In this document: positions 1 through 4,306 of the stretch, one piece after another | How positions within the stretch are numbered: the first letter of the stretch is position 1 | How the letters are laid out: the number at the start of each line of letters is the position of its first letter | NCBI GenBank assembly: GCA_025353985.1 | Contig: JANXNT010000356.1 | Location: forward strand, 1-6,724 | Direction: 5' to 3' | Source: Limnoglobus sp. | Lineage (GTDB): Bacteria > Planctomycetota > Planctomycetia > Gemmatales > Gemmataceae | Length of the DNA stretch: 6,724 nt | Program-made: the position numbers and the translations under genes | Notes under the pieces: generated by a model | The model's database searches: none | Told to the model about the DNA's origin: nothing | Seen by the model: only the letters and a program-made list of their open reading frames with translations

Positions 1-1159
1 CGCCGACTTCGTCGCGGCGCTGTAATTTCAATCGCTGTCGCAGGTCGCCATTAGCGATCGCCTTCGAGTACAGAATCGTCTGTGCGAGCGGGCCGGTGAT
101 CGACCGCAAGATGATCGTCGAAAGTGCCAAACTGAGCGCGATCCCCACACCCGCTACGGCGACCGTGACGAGAATCGAAGTCGAATACGAACTGCTACTC
201 GCTTGCTTGTCCGCCTCCAGTCGTTTGTCCAAACTCGTCTTCAGGTGTATCAACGCGATGTCGCAACTATCGACTAATTCGCGAAGCGTGCCCATCGAAA
301 GGGTCGTCGAAAGATTGACCGTATTCTCACGGGAGAGCTTGAGAGCTTGGGCCGCCATGTCCTTGAATTCGCCGTATGCGGTGGTCACGCGGGCGATCGT
401 CTCGCTCTCTTTATCCTTGCTATCGGAGATCGTTTTGAGCGAGATCAGCTTTTCGTCGATGCCTCGTTCGAGCGATTTCCACTGTGTGTCGAACGGGTTC
501 TTTTCGAGTTCGGTGTTCGCATTGTTGTGCTGATTCAGCACGCGATACAGCGTGTGTAACTGCAAAAGTGCCTCGGAAATCAGGCGATTCTTCTTAGGGA
601 TCGATGCGGCGCGTACGGGGTCGGGCTTCAAAGTTTGCTCGGCTTCCATCGACGCAGGCAGTGGTGACAACAGCGATTCTAATGCGTTGAGTTTTTCCAA
701 CACGATGCCGTTCAACAAGTTGCTGGCCTTGACGTTGCTGTTCTTTTCTGCCAACGCGAGCGCGTCTTTTTCGATCTTTTGAAATTCCACCCAACTTCGA
801 TCGAACTCGTTTAGTGCCTCTTTTTCTTCGGCGGTGCCGTGCAATTCGATGAGCTTGGCGAGTTCGATGCGCGACTGATTCGCGGCTTCTTCGTGTTTCC
901 GCGATTGGTTGGCGAATCGTTTCGATTCGTCGTCGTTAACCGAGATGATGCAGTTCTTTTGAGCGCGTATTGCGCGGTGCAATTCGACTTCGATTTGATT
1001 CGTCACGTTGAGTTCTTTCACCGTGACATCGACGAGGCTCTGCACTTTTGCGTTGAGCGATTTCAGTTGAGTAATGCCAACGACGGCGATGAGCAACGCC
1101 GTGAAGATGAGTATGCCAACGATGAATCCGAGCTTTGTACGTAGGCGCAAATGCTGCAT
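1..1159 (-). CDS. methyl-accepting chemotaxis protein, N-terminal 386 residues (cut by window edge)
   Basis: This is a membrane chemoreceptor that would signal through CheW and CheA, encoded just upstream. The reading frame is open from ATG at 1159 to the left edge. Residues 12-29 form a first membrane helix after a short basic N-terminus (HLRLRTK). Residues 30-327 form a mainly helical, hydrophilic extracytoplasmic region, broken by a Pro-rich stretch at about 165-188 into two halves. The first half looks like a four-helix-bundle (4HB) MCP sensor (HRAIRAQKNCI at 61-71). Residues 329-352 are the second membrane helix. From 353 a HAMP linker begins (RSITGPL, conserved Pro357) and reaches RRDEVG at the edge. 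The methylation helices and CheA/CheW-binding tip lie outside the window, so calling it an MCP rests on the topology, HAMP and neighbours; a HAMP histidine kinase is a less likely alternative. It starts 30 bp after cheW, with a strong AGGAG fixing the start, and is probably in the same operon. Confidence 0.88.
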   Translation of the reverse strand, partial: MQHLRLRTKLGFIVGILIFTALLIAVVGITQLKSLNAKVQSLVDVTVKELNVTNQIEVELHRAIRAQKNCIISVNDDESKRFANQSRKHEEAANQSRIELAKLIELHGTAEEKEALNEFDRSWVEFQKIEKDALALAEKNSNVKASNLLNGIVLEKLNALESLLSPLPASMEAEQTLKPDPVRAASIPKKNRLISEALLQLHTLYRVLNQHNNANTELEKNPFDTQWKSLERGIDEKLISLKTISDSKDKESETIARVTTAYGEFKDMAAQALKLSRENTVNLSTTLSMGTLRELVDSCDIALIHLKTSLDKRLEADKQASSSSYSTSILVTVAVAGVGIALSLALSTIILRSITGPLAQTILYSKAIANGDLRQRLKLQRRDEVG

Positions 1160-1166
1160 GGATGAA

Positions 1167-1172
1167 TCTCCT
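1167..1172 (-). promoter_or_regulatory. Shine-Dalgarno site of the MCP gene
   Basis: On the minus strand this reads AGGAGA, seven bases before the ATG at 1159. It is the best ribosome-binding site in the window and supports that start. It lies in the 30-bp gap after cheW, so the MCP gene can be translated independently on a shared transcript. Confidence 0.75.
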
Positions 1173-1189
1173 AGAAGTATCGAATCGGC

Positions 1190-1630
1190 TCAGTTCGGGA
1201 GGGCGATATTGCCCAGTAGCAGATCCAAATCCAGAACGAGCAAGAGGCGTTGTTCGAGTTTGTACGCGCCGGAAATCATGTCTCTGGCGATGCCGCGGAG
1301 TGTGTCGGGCGGGCGTTCGAATCCCGTTTCGTCCAGTTGCAGTACGTCGCCGATTTCGTCGACGAGCAAACTCACTGCGCCGTCGTCGGTCTGGACGACG
1401 ATGTTCACCGGTTGCTCGCCTGGCAGCCGGTCGGGAAGTTCGAGGCGGCGACGCAGATCGATCGCGGTGACGATCTGTCCGCGCAAGTTAATCAGCCCGC
1501 TCACGTCGCGATGTGCTAGCGGCACGCGCGTCATGTCTTGGAAACGAATAATTTCTTGCACGTGCAGCACATCGAGGCCGAAATATTGATCGGCGAGCGC
1601 GAACGTACAAAGTTGCCGTTGTGCGCTCAT
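1190..1630 (-). CDS. cheW: chemotaxis coupling protein CheW
   Basis: CheW is a cytoplasmic scaffold that links receptor tips to CheA in the chemosensory array. The 146-residue product is close to the usual length for the family and consists of one CheW-like (SH3-type) domain. It opens with a β-strand region QLCTFALADQYFGLDV (residues 6-21) and has the family signature GLINLRGQIVTAIDLR at 45-60, including the conserved Arg50 of the NLRG motif. Its second half has the expected VSLLVDEIGDVL (about 86-97) and LLLVLDLDLLL strands near the C-terminus. The start ATG overlaps the cheA stop as ATGA, which indicates translational coupling. AAGGAG lies five bases upstream inside cheA. The MCP gene follows 30 bp later. 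No key residue appears to be missing. Confidence 0.96.
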   Translation of the reverse strand: MSAQRQLCTFALADQYFGLDVLHVQEIIRFQDMTRVPLAHRDVSGLINLRGQIVTAIDLRRRLELPDRLPGEQPVNIVVQTDDGAVSLLVDEIGDVLQLDETGFERPPDTLRGIARDMISGAYKLEQRLLLVLDLDLLLGNIALPN

Positions 1631-3969
1631 GCCAGCTCCTTGGCTTGGTGACTGCCCGATGTCAGTTGCGAGCTTTGTATCAGTTGCTCGACGTCGAGAA
1701 ACTCGGTTACGCGACCGTGAACGACGGCGGTGAACAACACGCCGAACCGATTTGCCTGCGACTGAATCGCCACTTCGTCCTCGACGATGTCCAAGATACT
1801 TTCCACGACCAACCCGACTTGGCCACTCGCCCCGGCATAGACCACGACGTGCGTCGTCGGGACTTCGCCCGTCTCGAATGACATCGGTGTGTCAGCCGCT
1901 GGTTTGCGTCGTCGTCGCATTGTGCCATCGGTCTTGCGTTGCAACTTTAGCAACTCGCGGCCGACATCGAGCAAGTGCAGGATCGCACCGCGATATTGCA
2001 CGACCCGGCGCGACCCGGCGCGTTCGACGAGATAGACGGGGAATTCTTCGAGCCGGGCGACCATCGCGAGCGGAATCGCGATTCGCCCGCCGCCTTCGAT
2101 CGTGCAAATGAGCAGCGAATGCAATTCGGCGACGGCATCGCTCACGGCCACCGTGGCTTTGTCGGCGAGCGCCCGCCCCCGCGTAGCCGATACGACATTC
2201 GAACGTTGCGCGATGCCGACAATATCGAGAATGAGCGCGACGCGGCCATCGCCCATGATGGTCGCGCCGGCAAACACATCGATACCTTTGAGGTGTTTCT
2301 GGAGCGGTTTCACTACGATTTCTTCGGTGTCATGGATCGCATCGACGACCAACCCGAACTGGCGTTCGTCGGCCTGGAGCACGACGATGTTGACTTCGCC
2401 CGGCGCGTGTTTGGGGGCGTCGATGCGGAGTTGCTCGTTCAAATACACCAAGGGCAAAAGGTTCCCCCGCAAGCGATATACGGGGAAACCGTGGATCTGT
2501 TCGATACGGCTCGCGATCTGTTCGCCTTCGAGTCGAAGCAGTTCGAGGAGATTCACTTGCGGTATCGCGTACCGGTCGCCGCCGCTGGTGATCGTCAATG
2601 CGGGGATGATCGCGAGCGTCAGCGGGATTTTCAGTTTGACCTGCGTGCCGTGGCCGAGGCGGCTATCGATTTCGACCGTGCCACCGATCTTTTCGATGTT
2701 CGTACGAACGACGTCCATGCCGACGCCTCGGCCCGATAAATTCGTCACTTTGTCGGTCGTGGAAAATCCCGGCAGGAACACGAGGTTGATGAGTTCACGG
2801 TCGGTCATGCGCGACGATTCTTCGACCGTGATGAGCTTCGAGGCAATCGCTTTACTTCGCACCCGTTGCGGGTCAATCCCGCCGCCGTCGTCGCTAATTT
2901 CGATGATGACTTTGCCGCCTTCGTGGAAGGCGTGTAGGTGCAACTTCCCCTCGGGTGGCTTGCCGTGTCGCGCGCGAACGTCTGGTTTTTCGATGCCATG
3001 ATCGACGGCGTTTCGAACCATGTGCGTGAGCGGGTCGCGGATCGCTTCGATGATGGTTTTGTCGAGTTCGGTCTCTTGGCCTTCCATTTCGTAACGGACT
3101 TTTTTGCCGCAAACGATGGCCATATCGCGAACGACACGCGGAAATTTACTCCACACATTGCCGATCGGTTGCATCCGCGTCTTCATCACGTTGACTTGCA
3201 ACTCGGTCGTCAACAGGTTCAATCGCTGCACGGTACCGACGAACGCATTGTCTTCGAAAGTGCTGCTGTACTGCATGACTTGGTTGCGTGCGATGACCAT
3301 CTCACCGACGAGATTCATGAGCTTATCGAGCAACCCAACATCGACGCGAATCGTACTGTCGGCGACGGTCGAAGTGCGCGGTTCAGCGACTTCCGTCAGC
3401 GGGGCTTCTTCGTTTGTGTTGAGTTCGACGGTGACGTTCGTCGGCTTACCGGAGAATTGCGAGGGCGTGCCAATCGTCGACAAGTTCGTTGCGATAGGTG
3501 GCGAGGAGATCGTGCTGAGATTCGATTTGGGAGCGGCGCGAAAGGTCGATTGATTCGAAACCGGACTGGAAGGTTCGACATCTTCGATGCCGCCCGTGGT
3601 GCGGTAGCGTTCGAGTTTCGCGATCAGCGTGTGGTAGTCGCTGGTGCCTTCGTCGCTACTGGATTCGATGCTTCCGAGGATTTGGCGAATCGCATCGACG
3701 ACGCCGAGCATCGCGGTGGCAATCGCGCGGTTGAAGCGAAAATCGCCAGCGCGAAGGCGGCTCAGAAGACTCTCCGCAGCGTGGGCGACGCTTTCCAGTT
3801 TTACCAAGCCGACGAAACCGGCGGTGCCTTTGATACTGTGCAGCGTGCGAAACACACGAGCCAACGTCTCGCGTTCGGTCGGATCATCTTCGAGCGTGAT
3901 GAGATCGCTATCGAGTTGCGCAAGGTTCTCGTGCGTCTCGAGCAGAAACTCACGGATGACTTCATTCAT
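1627..3969 (-). CDS. cheA: chemotaxis histidine kinase CheA with two CheW-like domains and no evident P2
   Basis: CheA is the cytoplasmic kinase of a receptor array: it autophosphorylates in response to MCP state and passes phosphate to receiver proteins. The product has 780 residues. An Hpt/P1 domain spans about 1-105, with the phospho-acceptor His44 in TLHSIKGTAGF. A Ser/Thr/Pro/Asn-rich linker (about 133-205, NLSTI twice) stands where the response-regulator-binding P2 domain usually lies, and I see no P2. P3 dimerisation helices span about 206-270 (LLDKLMNLVGEMVIARNQ). The HATPase carries the N box HMVRNAVDHG (316-325), G1 DDGGGI (360-365), the F-box region FLPGFST (398-404) and G2 GRGVGMDVV (413-421). 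Two CheW-like P5 domains follow at about 456-590 and 614-765; most CheA proteins have one. All catalytic motifs are present. ATG 3969 is the only sensible start, since an in-frame stop lies about 50 bp upstream; it has no good Shine-Dalgarno. It overlaps cheW by 4 bp. Confidence 0.97.
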   Translation of the reverse strand: MNEVIREFLLETHENLAQLDSDLITLEDDPTERETLARVFRTLHSIKGTAGFVGLVKLESVAHAAESLLSRLRAGDFRFNRAIATAMLGVVDAIRQILGSIESSSDEGTSDYHTLIAKLERYRTTGGIEDVEPSSPVSNQSTFRAAPKSNLSTISSPPIATNLSTIGTPSQFSGKPTNVTVELNTNEEAPLTEVAEPRTSTVADSTIRVDVGLLDKLMNLVGEMVIARNQVMQYSSTFEDNAFVGTVQRLNLLTTELQVNVMKTRMQPIGNVWSKFPRVVRDMAIVCGKKVRYEMEGQETELDKTIIEAIRDPLTHMVRNAVDHGIEKPDVRARHGKPPEGKLHLHAFHEGGKVIIEISDDGGGIDPQRVRSKAIASKLITVEESSRMTDRELINLVFLPGFSTTDKVTNLSGRGVGMDVVRTNIEKIGGTVEIDSRLGHGTQVKLKIPLTLAIIPALTITSGGDRYAIPQVNLLELLRLEGEQIASRIEQIHGFPVYRLRGNLLPLVYLNEQLRIDAPKHAPGEVNIVVLQADERQFGLVVDAIHDTEEIVVKPLQKHLKGIDVFAGATIMGDGRVALILDIVGIAQRSNVVSATRGRALADKATVAVSDAVAELHSLLICTIEGGGRIAIPLAMVARLEEFPVYLVERAGSRRVVQYRGAILHLLDVGRELLKLQRKTDGTMRRRRKPAADTPMSFETGEVPTTHVVVYAGASGQVGLVVESILDIVEDEVAIQSQANRFGVLFTAVVHGRVTEFLDVEQLIQSSQLTSGSHQAKELA
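1636..1641 (-). promoter_or_regulatory. Shine-Dalgarno site of cheW
   Basis: The minus strand reads AAGGAG, followed by five bases and the cheW ATG at 1630. It sits within the last codons of cheA and, with the ATGA overlap, supports coupled translation of cheA and cheW. Confidence 0.7.
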
Positions 3970-3994
3970 GACGGAACTCGCAAATCCAGCAATA

Positions 3995-4026
3995 CCCAGG
4001 GGTACGACGAAACGTCTAACCCTGGG
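3995..4026 (-). promoter_or_regulatory. stem-loop in the cheA leader
   Basis: CCCAGGG (3995-4001) pairs perfectly with CCCTGGG (4020-4026). A nested GACG-AAA-CGTC hairpin lies inside (4006-4016). In the minus-strand transcript the structure ends 25 bases before the cheA ATG, close enough to affect translation initiation. There is no U tract, so it is not a classical terminator. It may instead be one member of a dispersed palindromic repeat family. The pairing is seen directly; the regulatory role is inference. Confidence 0.45.
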
Positions 4027-4039
4027 CTATCAGATGCAA

Positions 4040-4078
4040 CCCCGTTGGGGCAAGGATTGCTTATGCATTTACCCCAAC
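4040..4078 (-). promoter_or_regulatory. overlapping alternative stems in the cheA leader
   Basis: GTTGGGG (4044-4050) can pair with CCCCAAC (4072-4078), giving a 7-bp stem with a 21-nt loop. The GGGG of the same segment (4047-4050) can instead pair with the adjacent CCCC (4040-4043) across a 3-nt loop. The two pairings exclude each other. The site lies 71-109 bases before the cheA start. Function is unknown; a repeat-element origin is as plausible as regulation. Confidence 0.35.
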
Positions 4079-4109
4079 AGGCAACGCCGTGAAGGATTTC
4101 CCTGTACTC

Positions 4110-4133
4110 GTAGCGGAAGTCGTTAGACTTCTG
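4110..4133 (+). repeat. REP-like hairpin with GTAG head
   Basis: A GTAG tetranucleotide (4110-4113) is followed by a palindrome. GAAGTC (4116-4121) pairs with GACTTC (4126-4131) across a GTTA loop, and the stem extends by one G·T and one C-G pair. A GTAG or GGAG head followed by an imperfect palindrome is the known layout of REP sequences mobilised by REP-associated tyrosine transposases (RAYTs). Its stem sequence differs from the neighbouring pair at 4136-4236, with only two bases between them. No transposase is present in the window. Confidence 0.5.
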
Positions 4134-4135
4134 AA

Positions 4136-4236
4136 GTAGCCCTCTCGCTCCGCGAGAGGATAGCGAAGCCGGAAGAATCACTCCCCATCGCATAGAGCCT
4201 GATTGTTGCTATCCTCTCGCGGAGCGAGAGGGCTAC
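4136..4236. repeat. 29-bp perfect inverted repeat made of two REP-like hairpins (BIME-like)
   Basis: The left arm at 4136-4164 and the right arm at 4208-4236 are perfect reverse complements over 29 bp, separated by 43 bp. Each arm also folds on itself: CCTCTCGC and GCGAGAGG (4140-4147 and 4151-4158 on the left) form an 8-bp stem with a 3-nt loop. Each has GTAG at its outer end (4136-4139, and CTAC at 4233-4236). This matches two REPs in inverted orientation with GTAG heads outward, as in bacterial interspersed mosaic elements. In RNA it could form one long stem or two small hairpins. It may limit read-through or protect mRNA ends between the kinase gene and cheA. The pairing was checked base by base; the REP assignment is inference. 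Confidence 0.72.
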
Positions 4237-4280
4237 ATATCTGACGCGAAAAACTCGAAATACAAGCGAAATAATCGTTC

Positions 4281-4298
4281 TGGGTTTGAGTTCACCCA
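4281..4298 (-). terminator. weak hairpin after the kinase stop codon
   Basis: TGGGT (4281-4285) and ACCCA (4294-4298) form a 5-bp stem with an 8-nt loop, starting 8 bases after the kinase stop on the minus strand. No run of U follows, so intrinsic termination is doubtful. The larger inverted repeat at 4136-4236 is the more stable structure downstream. Confidence 0.2.
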
Positions 4299-4306
4299 AT
4301 GAAGTC

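Larger units (their letters stand above)
3970..4306. other. 337-bp intergenic region rich in palindromes, kinase to cheA
   Basis: No credible gene lies here. The short open frames on both strands are low-quality and run through palindromes. The region separates the kinase stop from the cheA start. From the kinase side it contains a weak 5-bp hairpin (4281-4298), a large inverted repeat (4136-4236), a further GTAG-headed hairpin (4110-4133), and two stem-loops in the presumed cheA leader (4044-4078 and 3995-4026). I could not find a convincing -35/-10 pair on the minus strand, so whether cheA has its own promoter or is read through from the kinase gene is open. Confidence 0.7.

Noticed and set aside
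96..1144. Plus-strand open frames opposite the MCP gene
   Set aside because: The minus-strand frame shows two membrane helices and a HAMP in order with a strong Shine-Dalgarno; the plus-strand frames show no family features.
1975..3001. Plus-strand open frames of 254 and 299 codons over cheA
   Set aside because: They overlap each other in different frames and lie antisense to well-supported CheA domains.
2938..4092. Plus-strand 384-codon open frame over cheA and the intergenic repeats
   Set aside because: It is antisense to conserved P1-P3 and ATPase motifs of CheA and runs on into palindromic DNA; no protein family features are seen.
3966..4193. Minus-strand 75-codon open frame in the intergenic region
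   Set aside because: It runs through the REP-like arm and leader stem-loops and ends in the cheA start; this is repeat DNA read as protein.
4136..4236. Reading the inverted repeat as the ends of a miniature insertion element (MITE)
   Set aside because: There is no target duplication at the flanks, the arms are themselves hairpins with GTAG heads, and the total is only 101 bp; a REP doublet explains it better.
4236..4275. Possible cheA promoter (TTGTAT, 18-19 bp, ATATGT on the minus strand)
   Set aside because: Only weak matches to both boxes with awkward spacing, and the REP doublet lies directly downstream; not enough to call.
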